From positions 3,569,501 to 3,633,500 of the forward strand of contig NZ_JAHREN010000001.1 of the NCBI RefSeq assembly GCF_019084075.1: a stretch of DNA of 64,000 bases, read 5' to 3'. Shown in pieces: positions 1-10,400 of the stretch. Below the pieces are notes generated by a model. It ran no database searches and had not been told where the DNA came from. It saw nothing but the letters and a program-made list of their open reading frames with translations. Source of the stretch: Siccirubricoccus sp. G192. Lineage in GTDB: Bacteria > Pseudomonadota > Alphaproteobacteria > Acetobacterales > Acetobacteraceae. Positions within the stretch are counted from its first letter, which is position 1, and every line of letters starts with the position of its first letter. The position numbers and the translations under genes are program-made.

Positions 1-1324
1 CTTCCGGAGTATCGAAGGCGGCGAGTCCGGCCCGTGCCAGCGCCTGGCGCTGCGGCCCGGCACTGGCCTGCCCGACCCAGCCGGCCAGGATCGGCGCCGC
101 CCGGCCGCCACCCGCCTTGGTGGCGGCGATCAGTGCCGCGACGGTGACATCGCCGCCCGCGCCCGGCTCCATCCCCTCCGGCGCCGGCGCATGCAACGCC
201 ACCACCGCGTCCACCTCCGGCAGCCCCGCCAGCATCGCGGCGGCCTCCGCCAGGCGCGGCCCCGCCGTGGGGCCGAGCGAGAGCGGATTTCCAGGCCGCC
301 AGCCCTCCGGCAGCAGCAGGGTGAGGGCGGCAAGCGCTTCCTCCGACAGCACCGCCAGCCGACCGCCACCGGCGATCACCGCATCCGCGGCAAGCTGGCC
401 GATGCCGATGCCATTGGTGACGATGCCGATGCGGTCGCCCTGCGCCGCCGCCGGCCCACCGCCCTGCCGGGGCCGGACCCGCGCCAGGGTCTCGGCGGCG
501 GAAAGCAGGTCCTCGAGCCCGGAGACCCGCAGCACACCGGCGCGGCGCAGCGCCGCCTCCAGCACCGCATCGCCGATGCCGGAGGCATCCGCGCTGCGCC
601 CGCCGGCCCGGATCGCCACCACCGGCCGGGTGCGGGCGACGGCACGGGCGGCCGAAATGAAGGACCGGCGGTTACGGATGCGCCTGATATCAAGCAGTAC
701 CGCGCCGGTATTGGCATCGCGCGCGAGCCAATCCAGCGCCATGGCGAAGCCCAGGCTGGCATTGCCACCGACGCCGATGACATGGCTGAAGCCCACGGCC
801 TCCGCTGCCGCCCAATCCAGCACCGCCCGCGCCAGCGCCGCGGATTGCGTCACCAGCGCCAGGCGCCCCGGTACCGGCGCCAGATGCGTCAAGGAGGCAT
901 TCAGGCCGATGCCCGGGATGCAGAGGCCGAAACTTCCCTGCCCCAGCGCGCGCACGCCGGTCCGGGCCGAGATCGCCACGAGGTCCGGCGCCGCGCCGGG
1001 CAGGATCGCGGCATAGCAGCCCCGCGCCGCCAACGCCGCCATGGATGCCTCCTGCGCTTCGGGCGGCAGGCAGAGCACCGCGAGGTCGGGGGCTTCCGGC
1101 AGCTCGGCGATGGAGGGGCTTTCCGTCAGCCCTTCGGCCGGCAATCCGACGGAGAAAAGCCGCCCATGGAAGCCGCCGGCGCCCAGGTTGCGCGCCAGGA
1201 TCGCCGCTTCCGGCACCGCCGGGTCGGCCACCAGGACCACGCTTTGGGGGTTGTACAGGGCAGCCTGCTGGAAGCCGGGCTTGCCACGAATGGGGAGGAG
1301 ATTGGGCATGGTGCAGTGCAACAT
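1..1324 (-). CDS. CoA-binding acyl-CoA synthetase (NDP-forming)-like protein, C-terminus outside window
   Basis: About 441 residues are visible; the gene runs off the left edge. The N-terminus is a CoA-binding Rossmann domain (ALYNPQSVVLVAD, then GAGGFHGRLFSVG). It is followed by succinyl-CoA-ligase-like flavodoxin domains (VTQSAALARAVLDWAA, GVGGNASLGFAMALDWLA). This is the architecture of ADP-forming acetyl-CoA synthetases and of Pat-type protein lysine acetyltransferases. The phosphohistidine loop (SHTG-type) expected before the RRAGVLRVSGLEDL segment is not seen, which favours a Pat-like or non-ligase role (inference). The ATG at 1324 is preceded by AAAGGA; a second ATG at 1309 lacks a ribosome binding site. 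Divergent from the esterase at 1428. Confidence 0.8.
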   Translation of the reverse strand, partial: MLHCTMPNLLPIRGKPGFQQAALYNPQSVVLVADPAVPEAAILARNLGAGGFHGRLFSVGLPAEGLTESPSIAELPEAPDLAVLCLPPEAQEASMAALAARGCYAAILPGAAPDLVAISARTGVRALGQGSFGLCIPGIGLNASLTHLAPVPGRLALVTQSAALARAVLDWAAAEAVGFSHVIGVGGNASLGFAMALDWLARDANTGAVLLDIRRIRNRRSFISAARAVARTRPVVAIRAGGRSADASGIGDAVLEAALRRAGVLRVSGLEDLLSAAETLARVRPRQGGGPAAAQGDRIGIVTNGIGIGQLAADAVIAGGGRLAVLSEEALAALTLLLPEGWRPGNPLSLGPTAGPRLAEAAAMLAGLPEVDAVVALHAPAPEGMEPGAGGDVTVAALIAATKAGGGRAAPILAGWVGQASAGPQRQALARAGLAAFDTPE

Positions 1325-1427
1325 GATCCTTTGAAGGCGACCCCGCAACCGAAGCCTGCGGGGCGGTTCCCCCCTTGCGGGACGCCGCGCCACCGCCTCC
1401 ACTGTCCGGCAAGGACAGGAGGGATGC

Positions 1428-2384
1428 ATGGCGGAAGACCCGAGGCTGGACCCGGAGATGCGCGCCTTCAACGCCATGATGGAGGCGGCGGCGCAGCGGC
1501 AGCCGCCGATTCGCCTGACCCTGCCCTTCGACGAGCCGCGCGCGCTCACCGAGGCGCTGAACCTGCCGCTGGCCGAAGGCGGGCCGACGATGGCCGAGAG
1601 CACCGATCGCTGGCTGCCGCTCCGCGGCCGGCGCATCCAGTGCCGGGTGCATCGGCCCAGCCGCGGTACCGGCCCGCTGCCCGTGCTGGTCTATCTGCAT
1701 GGCGGCGGCTGGGTCTGGAACAGCATCGACACGCATGACCGGCTGATGCGCGAATACGCCGCCGCCGCCGGCTGCGCGGTGATCGGCCCGGATTACGCGC
1801 TGAGCCCGGAAGCGGCCTTCCCCCAGGCGCTGGAGGAATGCGCCGGGGTGGCCGCCTGGGTCGCGGCGCATGGCGCGGAGTGGGGCCTCGACCCGGCGCG
1901 CATCGTGCTGGGCGGCGATTCCGCCGGGGCCAACCTCGCCGCCGGGGCGGCGCTGCTGCTGCGGGAGGCGGCGAAGCCCGTGGCACTGCGCGGGCTGCTG
2001 CTGAATTACGGGGTCTTCGACTCGCGGCTCGATACGCCGAGCTACCGCGAATTCGCCACCGGCTACGGGCTGACCCTGGAGCGCATGGAATTCTACTGGC
2101 GGAGCTACGCGCCCCGTGAGGCCGACCGGCTGAGCCCCCTCGCGGCGCCGCTGCGGGGCGACTTGGCCGGCCTGCCACCCTGCCTGCTGCAGATCGCCGA
2201 ACTCGATGTGCTGGCCAGCGAGAATCTGGCCATGGCGGACCGGCTGCGGCAGGCCGGGGTGGCGGTGGAGGCGGCGGTCATTCCCGGCACGGTGCATGGC
2301 TTCCTGCGCGCCATCGGCCATGTCGGTGCGGCGCGGCAGGCGGTGGCCGCGGCGGGGCAATGGCTGCAGGCGCGCCTCTCCTGA
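1428..2384 (+). CDS. alpha/beta hydrolase, hormone-sensitive-lipase (HSL) family esterase
   Basis: 318 residues. Carries the HSL-family oxyanion motif HGGGW (His91) and nucleophile motif GDSAG (Ser165), with Asp260 (AELDVLASEN) and His290 (GTVHGF) completing a plausible triad in the right order and spacing. Family members hydrolyse short acyl esters or carboxyl esters in the cytoplasm; the natural substrate cannot be told. ATG 1428 has a strong GGAGG site 7-8 bases upstream. It is divergent from the CoA-binding protein and followed after 70 bp by the radical SAM gene on the same strand. Confidence 0.88.
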   Translation: MAEDPRLDPEMRAFNAMMEAAAQRQPPIRLTLPFDEPRALTEALNLPLAEGGPTMAESTDRWLPLRGRRIQCRVHRPSRGTGPLPVLVYLHGGGWVWNSIDTHDRLMREYAAAAGCAVIGPDYALSPEAAFPQALEECAGVAAWVAAHGAEWGLDPARIVLGGDSAGANLAAGAALLLREAAKPVALRGLLLNYGVFDSRLDTPSYREFATGYGLTLERMEFYWRSYAPREADRLSPLAAPLRGDLAGLPPCLLQIAELDVLASENLAMADRLRQAGVAVEAAVIPGTVHGFLRAIGHVGAARQAVAAAGQWLQARLS

Positions 2385-2454
2385 GTCGAGGCTGGCATTT
2401 TCCGCGCAACCCTGGCTATGCATCGCCCCTGGTGCCGGACAAAGGGGGCAGGCC

Positions 2455-3802
2455 GTGGCGGCCAAGGGCCAGATCATCCTGCATGAGCATGTGACCCCGC
2501 CGCCGCGGCACCGGCCGCCTTTGGCCGACCCGGCGGGGCCAGGCTGTTTCTTTGCGGAGCGGGTGCGGCTGCCGGCAGGACATCACGCCGCGCGCTTCCA
2601 GGTCATGCTGCCGCCCGAGCCGCCGCTGGGCGCCGAGCTGGTCATCGGGATCCGGCAGCTTGAAGGCAGCCAGTTCGCCGCCCGCCGCGCCTGGATAATC
2701 GACGCGGGAATTCGTGACCCTCGCGGACCATCTGATCCTGGAATTCCGGCTGGAGGCGCCGCAGGAGGTGGGATTGCGGCTCTGGGCCTCCACCGCCGCA
2801 GGCCAGTTCCGGCTGCGGGCCGTGAAGGTGCAGAGGGCTGACCCGGGCGATGCCGTGGACTGGTCCGGCACCCATGGCCAGCTCGACCGTTGGCCGCTCG
2901 ACCGCATCCGCAATGTGGTGATCGGCAATAGCGGCATCTGCACCGCCTCCTGCCTGCATTGCCCGACCAACAAGCCCTGGCTGCAGGTGCCGCGTGGCGA
3001 GGTGATGCCGGAGCGCATCTTCGATCGGTTGCTGGAAGGGCTGGCCGGCTGCGGCCTGCCGATCACCGGCGCCATCGGCTTCGGCCTGTTCGGCGACCCG
3101 CTGATCGACCGCAACCTGGCCAGCCGCATCGGGCGGCTGAAGGCAGCGCTGCTCGGCGTGCCGGTGACGGTCAGCACCACCGGCGCCGCTTTCGTGCCGC
3201 GTCAGGCGGCGGTGGTGGAGGCCGCGGATTCCATCGCCGTGCATGTCGAGAGCCTGGTGCCGGAGGTCTATGAGAGACTGATGGCGCCGCTGCGCTTCGC
3301 CACGGTGATGCCGCGCGTCGAGGCCCTGCTGGCGCTGGCGGGGCGGAAGGCGGTGCTCGCGGTGCCGGTGCACCGGCGGAACCGGGCGGAATTGGCGGCG
3401 CTGGAAGCCTGGGCCATCGGCCTCGGCGCCCGAGGGGTGGACTTCCAGCCCTTCACCAACCGAGCCGCCATGACCGAGGGCGTGCTGGAGATGCATATTT
3501 CGCCAATTACAGGGGCCTGCACCCAGGACCTCGCCTATGATCTCATCATCGATTGGGATGGCAGGCTGCTGACCTGCTGCAACGACTTTCCGAAGCGGAG
3601 CGACCTCGGCTCGCTCGCCACGGCGGCCCTGCCCGATCTTTTGGAGGATCAGCGACGGCACCTGCTGTTCCGCCAGCTCCGCAATCGCGACTGGCAGCAG
3701 ATCGAGGGCTGCCGCACCTGCCTCTTCGACGACCCGTTGGCGACGCGGGAGGCGGTGCAGGCTGCACGCCACGGGTTCAGCCAGGTAGCGGCTTCGCCAT
3801 GA
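2455..3802 (+). CDS. radical SAM protein with SPASM-like C-terminus, interrupted by a +1 frameshift
   Basis: GTG 2455 with AAAGGGGG upstream opens a frame of about 85 residues (an N-terminal beta-rich domain, ...RRAWIIDA). It loses register at 2706-2708 and continues in the second frame as EFVTLADHLILEF. Removing one G from GGGAATTCGTG joins them. The radical SAM cluster motif is CTASCLHC (C-x3-C-x2-C) near residue 162. The C-terminal part has CC (LLTCCNDF) and C-x2-C (GCRTCLF), as in SPASM auxiliary-cluster domains. Such enzymes cleave S-adenosylmethionine to start radical chemistry; the substrate is unknown and no RiPP precursor lies adjacent. Its 3' end overlaps the convergent GNAT gene by 26 bp. 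Confidence 0.75.
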
Positions 3803-4271
3803 AGCTGGCGCAGGCGCCATAGCTGCGGAGCGGGGCCGGGTCGCGCGGCGCCAGGAGATGGAAGCCCCGTCGCGCCCAGTGGCCCTGCTTGCCGGCGATG
3901 GCCACGAGCGTGGCGCGCGGCAGGCCAAGCGCGCTGGCCTGGCCCAGCAGAATCTCCAGCGCCGCCGCCGCCTGCCCGGCGCCGCGCAGGGCGGGGATCA
4001 GCGCGATATCATGCAGATGCAATGTGTCCGGCCGCACCGGCAGCCGGCCAAGGCGCGCATTCAGCGCCGGTGGCGCCACGATGCTCCAGGGATGCGCCAG
4101 GGCATAGCCGCAGACCGCGCCATCCGCCTCCAGCACAAGGCAGCCAGCGGGATGGAGCGCGAGGCGTTCGGCAAAGACCTCCCGATCCTCGGGATGGTCG
4201 GGATGCACGGCATCGGCCAGGGCCAGGACGGCTGGGAGACAGGCCGCGGTCATTGGGCGCCAGGGCATCAT
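3777..4271 (-). CDS. GNAT family N-acetyltransferase
   Basis: About 164 residues. The fold core is visible: an N-terminal MTAACLPAVLALADAV helix, central strands CGYALAHPW and LHLHDIALIPALRGAG (the acetyl-CoA-binding region, a degenerate R/Q-x2-G-x-G/A), then GLPRATLVAIAGKQGHWARRGFH near the C-terminus. This is typical of small GNATs that acetylate amines or protein N-termini; the substrate is unknown. The start is ambiguous between 4271, 4268 and 4253, with no clear ribosome binding site. It is tail-to-tail with the radical SAM gene. Confidence 0.75.
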   Translation of the reverse strand: MMPWRPMTAACLPAVLALADAVHPDHPEDREVFAERLALHPAGCLVLEADGAVCGYALAHPWSIVAPPALNARLGRLPVRPDTLHLHDIALIPALRGAGQAAAALEILLGQASALGLPRATLVAIAGKQGHWARRGFHLLAPRDPAPLRSYGACASFMAKPLPG

Positions 4272-4362
4272 TCGCCGGCTCTGGAGGGTCCTGGGAAAAG
4301 CCATAAAATCAGAGGTTTGCGGCGCGGCCTTTCCATCTCTCCGGCACACCGGCCGATCGCGG

Positions 4363-5523
4363 TCAGCGCCCCGCCAGCGCCCGCTTCGCCGCCTCGGCCA
4401 GATAGCTGCTGGCGACAGGCAGGACCGCATCATTGAAGTCGTAATGCGGGCTGTGCAGCTCGCGCCCGCCCTCCGCCGACCCATTGCCGATCCAGACGAA
4501 GGCGCCCGGCACCTCCTTCAGGAACCAGGAGAAGTCCTCGCCGGTCATGGCCGGCGGGATGTCGCGGCGCAGCGCGGTGACGGCGGCGGCGGCCTCGGCA
4601 GCCAATTCGCGCTCGGCCGGATGGTTGACGGTCACGGGCACGCCGCGGCGGATTGCCACCTCTGCCTCAAGCTGGAAGGCGGCGGCGATGCCCTGCGCCA
4701 CCCGGCGCATGCCGTCCTCCAGCGCATCGCCGGTCGCGTCGCGCAGGAAGCGCAGGGTGCCCTTCAGCACCGCCCGGTGCGCGATCTGGTTCTGCGCCTC
4801 CCCCGCCTCGGCGATCGTGACGCTGATGACGCCGGCATCCAGCGGGTCCAGGTTGCGGGCGACGATGGATTGCAGCGCCACGATGCAATGGCCGGCGCCG
4901 ATCATCGGGTCGCGCGTCATATGCGGCAGGGCGGCGTGGCCGGCATGGCCCTCGAAGGCGATCTCGAAGCGGGCGCCGGCCGCCATCACCGCCGAATCAT
5001 GCACCGCGACGGTGCCGGCCTCCAGGCCCGGCCAGTTGTGCCAGCCGAAGATGCGTTCCATCGGGAAGCGCTGGAACAGCCCGTCCGCGATCATGGAGCG
5101 GGCGCCGCCGCCGCCCTCCTCGGCCGGCTGGAAGACCAATTGCACCGTGCCGGTCCAGGAGGGGTCCGCCTGCAGCAGGGCGCAGGCCCCGAGCAGCGCC
5201 GTGGTATGCCCGTCATGGCCGCAGGCATGCATCACCCCCGGCACCGTGGAACGGTGCGGCAGCAGCGGGCTCAGTTCCTGGATCGGCAGCGCATCCATAT
5301 CGGCGCGCAGCCCGACCGAGCGGTTGGAGGCGCCGCCGGCGCCGCCCCGGCGGAGCGTGCCGACCACGCCATGGCCACCGACCCCCTCCGTGACCTCCAC
5401 CCCCATGGCCCGCAACTGCTCCGCGACGAAGGCGGCCGTCGGCCCCTCATGCAGGGTGAGGCCGGGATGGGCGTGCAGGTGGCGACGCCAGCGGGTGAGG
5501 GTTTCGGCGAGGGTGCTATCCAT
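4363..5523 (-). CDS. M20 family amidohydrolase (hippurate hydrolase/aminoacylase type)
   Basis: 386 residues, the normal family length. Metal-binding and catalytic motifs are present in order: MHACGHDGHTTALLG (His, Asp), PAEEGGGGARSM (catalytic Glu plus metal ligand), GHAGHAALPHMTRDP (dimerisation-domain His) and TGEDFSWF near the end. The family hydrolyses N-acyl or amide bonds of amino acids (hippurate, N-acetyl-amino acids, indole-acetyl conjugates). ATG 5523 is the natural start, giving MDSTLAETLTRWRRHLHAHP. Divergent from tamA (78 bp apart). Confidence 0.9.
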   Translation of the reverse strand: MDSTLAETLTRWRRHLHAHPGLTLHEGPTAAFVAEQLRAMGVEVTEGVGGHGVVGTLRRGGAGGASNRSVGLRADMDALPIQELSPLLPHRSTVPGVMHACGHDGHTTALLGACALLQADPSWTGTVQLVFQPAEEGGGGARSMIADGLFQRFPMERIFGWHNWPGLEAGTVAVHDSAVMAAGARFEIAFEGHAGHAALPHMTRDPMIGAGHCIVALQSIVARNLDPLDAGVISVTIAEAGEAQNQIAHRAVLKGTLRFLRDATGDALEDGMRRVAQGIAAAFQLEAEVAIRRGVPVTVNHPAERELAAEAAAAVTALRRDIPPAMTGEDFSWFLKEVPGAFVWIGNGSAEGGRELHSPHYDFNDAVLPVASSYLAEAAKRALAGR

Positions 5524-5600
5524 GGGAGAAACCTAGTCCGTGCCCCCTGCCCCTGCCACCCCCGCCGGGAACCCCGGCGCAGGAAAGTGCTTTCGAAACA

Positions 5601-7496
5601 GTGCCGCGCCCTCGCCATTCCCTGCCACTGCTGCTGCTGCTGCTCGCCGGTCCCGCGGTGTCGCAGCAGGCGCCGCCTGCGCCGGACGCCGCGCCGCCCG
5701 TGGAGACGCCGGACGAACCCTCCATCCTGCCTTATCGGGTCGAGATCCAGCCCACCGGCGATGCCGGGCTGGATGCCGCGCTGGCCGCCGTTTCCCAACT
5801 GGCCCGGCTGCAGGAGCAGGCGCCGACGAGTCCAATCGGCGTGCTCAGCCGGGCGGAGGGCGACCGCGAGCGGCTGCTCCGCGCCCTGCAATCCGAAGGC
5901 TATTGGGGTGGGACGGCGCGAATCGAGATCGCCGGCCTGCCGCTCGGCAGTCCCGGCTTGGCGGAGCGGCTGGAGCGGGCGGGGCCGGAGCCGGTTCCGG
6001 TCCGCATCATCGCCGAGCCCGGCCAAGTCTATCGCATCACCAGCGTCACCGTCCGGCCCGAGAACCCGGCCGGCGCTGAGGCCGTGGCAGCGGCCACCGC
6101 CGAGCCCTTCGGCCTCGCCCCCGGCGACCCGGCCCAGGCCGGGCCGGTGCTGAGCGCCGAGCGGACGCTGCGGGACCGGCTGCTTGCCTCCGGCCATCCG
6201 CTGACGACGGTGGCCAACCGGGAGGCAGTGGTGAACCACGACAACCACAGCATGGAGGTTGCGTGGCGCCTCGCCCCCGGCCCGCTCGCCCGATTCGCGC
6301 CGCCGGATGTGGAGGGCGCGGTGCGGGTCGACCCCGCCTTCCTGCGCCGCCAGGCCAGCCGCATCGCCGGGGACGTCTATAGCCCGGAGCGGCTGGAGCG
6401 CGCCCGGAAGGACCTCATGGCATTAGGCGCCTTCGAATCGGTGCGGGCCCGGGCGGCGGAGCGGCTGGACGAGGCCGGCCGCCTGCCCACCACCTTCACC
6501 GTCACCGAGCGCGCCCGCCACGCGCTGGGCGTCAGCCTGGCCTATGAAACGAATTACGGCCCCTCCGGCCGGATCTACTGGGAGCACCGCAACCTCTTCG
6601 GCCATGCCGAGCGGCTGCGGCTGGAAGCAGAGGTGGCACGGATCGGCGCCGGCGACGGGGTCGACAAGATGACCTATCGCGCCGGCGCCACCTTCCGCCG
6701 CCCCGGCCTGCTTGGGCGCGACCTGACGCTCGTCGCCAGCCTCGGCGCATTGCGGGAGCGGCTGGATGCCTATGACCGGGATGCCATCACCGCCTCGGTC
6801 CTGCTGGAGCGGCGGCTTTCCGAGCGGCTTTCGGTGCAGGCCGGGCCGGTCGCCGATTTCGGCCGGATCGGCCCGCCGGACGGCAAGCTCGACCCCTACC
6901 AGATCATCGGTTTCACCTTCGCCGGCCGCTATGATGGCTCCGACAGCCTGCTGGACCCCGCGCGCGGCTGGCGGGCGAATGGCAGCCTCACCCCCTCCCT
7001 CAGCCTGCGCGATACCGCGCCCTTCGCGCCGCTCCGGCTGACCGGCAGCACCTATTGGGACGTGTCGGGAGACCGGCGCAGCATCCTGGCGGTGCGGGGG
7101 ACGGTCGGTTCGCTGCTCGGCGCCGGCCGGTCGGATGTGCCGCGGCATCAGCGCTTCTATGCGGGCGGCGGCGGTTCGGTGCGTGGCTATGACTACCAGT
7201 CGATCGGGCCGCGGGATACCCGCAACAAGCCCTCCGGCGGCGCCAGCCTGCTGGAGGCGAGCATCGAATGGCGGCAGCGCGTCTGGGGCGATTTCGGCGC
7301 GGTGGCCTTCCTCGATGCCGGCACGGTCGGCACCGGCTCCGCCCCCGATCTCTCCACCTTGCGGGCGGGCGCGGGGCTGGGGCTCCGCTACTACACGGCG
7401 ATCGGGCCGATCCGGGCGGATGTCGCGCTGCCCCTGGTGAAGCAGCAGGGCTCCTCCGGCTACGGGCTCTATATCGGCATCGGCCAGGCGTTCTAG
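5601..7496 (+). CDS. tamA: outer-membrane BamA/TamA family protein
   Basis: 631 residues, starting at GTG 5601 with a cleavable signal peptide (SLPLLLLLLAGPAVSQ). POTRA-like repeats span roughly residues 45-300. A C-terminal beta-barrel surface-antigen domain follows, containing FYAGGGGSVRGYDYQSIGP (the conserved VRGY/F lid motif) and ending in a terminal Phe (YIGIGQAF) as outer-membrane barrels do. It abuts a TamB-type gene with the start codon immediately after its stop (7494-7497), the classic TamA-TamB operon. The pair inserts or transports proteins and lipids between the inner and outer membranes. Confidence 0.9.
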   Translation: MPRPRHSLPLLLLLLAGPAVSQQAPPAPDAAPPVETPDEPSILPYRVEIQPTGDAGLDAALAAVSQLARLQEQAPTSPIGVLSRAEGDRERLLRALQSEGYWGGTARIEIAGLPLGSPGLAERLERAGPEPVPVRIIAEPGQVYRITSVTVRPENPAGAEAVAAATAEPFGLAPGDPAQAGPVLSAERTLRDRLLASGHPLTTVANREAVVNHDNHSMEVAWRLAPGPLARFAPPDVEGAVRVDPAFLRRQASRIAGDVYSPERLERARKDLMALGAFESVRARAAERLDEAGRLPTTFTVTERARHALGVSLAYETNYGPSGRIYWEHRNLFGHAERLRLEAEVARIGAGDGVDKMTYRAGATFRRPGLLGRDLTLVASLGALRERLDAYDRDAITASVLLERRLSERLSVQAGPVADFGRIGPPDGKLDPYQIIGFTFAGRYDGSDSLLDPARGWRANGSLTPSLSLRDTAPFAPLRLTGSTYWDVSGDRRSILAVRGTVGSLLGAGRSDVPRHQRFYAGGGGSVRGYDYQSIGPRDTRNKPSGGASLLEASIEWRQRVWGDFGAVAFLDAGTVGTGSAPDLSTLRAGAGLGLRYYTAIGPIRADVALPLVKQQGSSGYGLYIGIGQAF

Positions 7497-10400
7497 ATGA
7501 GGGGATTCTCCGGACTCCGGCGGCTGCGCATCCTGCTGCCCGTGCTGGCGGGGCTGCTGTTGTTCGCCCTGACCGGGCTGGCACAGGACAGCGGCTCCGG
7601 CGGCGGCACCTGGCTGGAACGGCAGTTGGAATCGCTCGTGCCCGGGCTGCGGGTGGAGGGGCTGGAAGGCACCTGGCGGGCCCAGCCGACGGCCCGGCGG
7701 ATCACGCTTTCGGATGCGCGAGGGGTCTGGCTGGTGCTGGAGAGGGCGCGGCTCGACCTCGCCCCCACGGCCCTGCTGCGCGGCGTGCTCCGGCTGGAAT
7801 CGCTGGAAGCCGATCTGCTGCGGCTGGAACGCCTGCCGGAGAGCAACCCCGCGGCGGCCCCGGCGCAACCCACCTCCGGCGGCTTCCTGCAACTGCCGGA
7901 ACTGCCGGTGGATGTCTCGATCGACCGGCTGGAGGTGCGGCGGCTGGAACTGGAACCAGCAGTGGCCGGCCAGGCGGCCGCCTTTTCCATAGGCGGCCAG
8001 GCGGCGCTGCGCTCGGGCAGCCTGCAAGCCAAACTCGACCTGCGCCGGCTGGACGCCGAGGGCAGCGCCACCGCCGATATCGCCCTGACCCCGGCCTCCG
8101 GCCGCCTCTCGGCCGAGGTCGCGCTGCGGGAAGCCCCGGGCGGATTGGTGCCGAGCCTGCTCGGGCTGCCGCAGCATCCGCTGGCACTTGACCTGCGGCT
8201 GCAAGGCCCCGCCAGCGGCGCCGCCCTGACCCTGGAAGCGGGGCTTGGGCCGGAGATCGCGCTCTCCACCCGGGGCGAGGTCCGCGCCACGCCGGACGGT
8301 GCCTTTGGAGCGCGGCTGGAGGGCCAGGCGCGCGCCGCGCCGCTGCTGCCGCCCGATCTGGCGCCGCTTGCCACACCGGTGCAATTCTCGCTCGACGCCG
8401 ACCTGCCGGCGAACCGGCGCCTGGCGCTGCGCAGCCTGCGCCTGGGCCTGCCGGCCGGCCAAGTCAGCGCCAGCGGCAGCGCCGATCTGGCCAGCGAGGC
8501 GCTGGACCTTCGCCTCATCCTCGACCTCGCGGAATCAGCGCGCTTCGCCGCCCTGCTCCCGGCCGGGATCGGCTGGACCGGCGCCCATGCCGAGGCGCGG
8601 ATCGGCGGCACCATCAGCCGGCCGGAAGTCTCGCTGGAGGCGACGCCCGAGGGGCTGGCCACCGGCATCCCGCAGGCCGATGCGGTGCTCGGCCCCACCC
8701 CGCACCTCACGCTGCGAGCCGCCTTGCCCGGCCCCAGCCTGGACCTGGTGCTGGCCGGGGCGGCCGGGCGGCTGGCGGCCGAGGGCAGCCTGGCCGAGCC
8801 GCTCGCGCTGCAGGCCCGACTTTCGCTGCCGCGGCTGTCGGTGCTCGGCCCCGGCTCGGAAGGCGCCCTGGAGGCGGTGGTGCAGGCCAGCGGCAGCCTG
8901 GCGGACCCGACTCTCGTCATCACCGCCGAATCCGGGCGGATCGAGGCGGCGGGTCGGGTACTGGAAGCGCTGCGGTTGCAGGCCAGGGTCGAGACCCCCC
9001 TCTCCGCCCCGCGGGTCCAGGCCGATCTGGCCGGCCGCCTGGCCGAGATGCCGCTCAGCCTCGCGCTCCGCGGCCAGCCCGAGGGCGGCAAGCTGCGGCT
9101 GGAGCAGGGCGAGGCGCGGCTCGGCCCGGCGCGGCTCTCCCTGACCGGGCTGCTCGATCCGGCGGCGGCGCTGTTCGACGGCACGGCGCGGCTGGAGGCC
9201 ACGGACCTCGCCCCGCTCGGCCGCTTGGCCGGGCTGGCCGATCTGGTCGGGCGGCTGGTCCTGGAAGCCCGGCTCAACCCCACCGCCCAGGGGCTGCAAG
9301 GCTTCAATGCAAGGCTCGATGCCCCCCCGCCTGGCCCTGGCCGGCACCGAGGGCAGCTTGCAGGCCACCGCCAGCGGCACCCCGGCGGCGCTCGACTGGA
9401 CCGTCCAGGGCCGTGCCGATGCGGGTGCAGTCTCCGGCCGCGGCAGCCTCGCCTCGGCGAATGGCGGCTGGCGGCTCGACCTCGCGGCGCTGGAGGCGCA
9501 GGCGATGGGCGAGGCGCTGCGCCTCGCCGCCCCGGCGCGGGTGGTGCTGGGCGCGGATGGCGGGGTCGAGGTGCCGGGGCTGGCGCTCGCCGTCCAGGGC
9601 GGCGGGCAGGTCCGGGCCGCCGGACGCTGGGGGCCGGAACGGGCCGATCTGACGGTCACGCTTTCGGCCCTGCCGGTCGCGCTGGCCGAGCGCTTCGTGC
9701 CGGATCTTCAGCCGCAGGGCACGGTGTCGGGCGAGGTGCGCGTCACCGGCCCGGTCGGTCGGCCGGAGATCAAGGCCACCCTGCAAGGCTCGGGGCTGCG
9801 CTCCGGGGCGGATTGGGCGCTTGGCCTGCCGGCCCTGATGCTGCGGGCCGAAGCCTCGATGGCCGGCGAGGCGGCGCAGCTTCGCGCCGAGATCGATGCC
9901 GGCCCCGCCGGCCGCCTCACCGCCACGGCGCGGCTGCCCGGCGGCTTCGGCCCGCAGGCGCCGCTCGCCGCCTCGCTGGAGGGGAACCTCGCCCTGGCGC
10001 CCCTGGCCGGCCCCTTCCTGGCGGCCGGGGCGGACCGGGTGAGCGGGCGGATCGCGGTAGCCTTGCGGGCGGAGGGCACCGTCGGCACGCCGCAGCTCGG
10101 CGGCCGCGCCACGCTCTCCGGCGGCGGCTACCGCAATGCCGAATACGGCGTCCGCATCGACAACCTGGCCGGCACGGTGGTGGGCGACGGGACGCGGCTG
10201 GTGATCCAGCAATTGCAGGGGCGCACCCCCGGCGGCGGCAGCATCACCTTGAGCGGCAGCCTGGATGCCGGGGCGCCCGGCCTGCCGGCCGATATCACGC
10301 TGACGGCACGCAATGCCCGGCCGGTGACCTCCGATCTCGTCACCGCCACGATCGGTGCCGATCTGCGGCTGACCGGGCCGCTGCTCGGCGGCGGCAGCCT

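Noticed and set aside
690..2477. Long minus-strand frame over the esterase gene
   Set aside because: Antisense to the esterase with a complete catalytic triad; no domain pattern.
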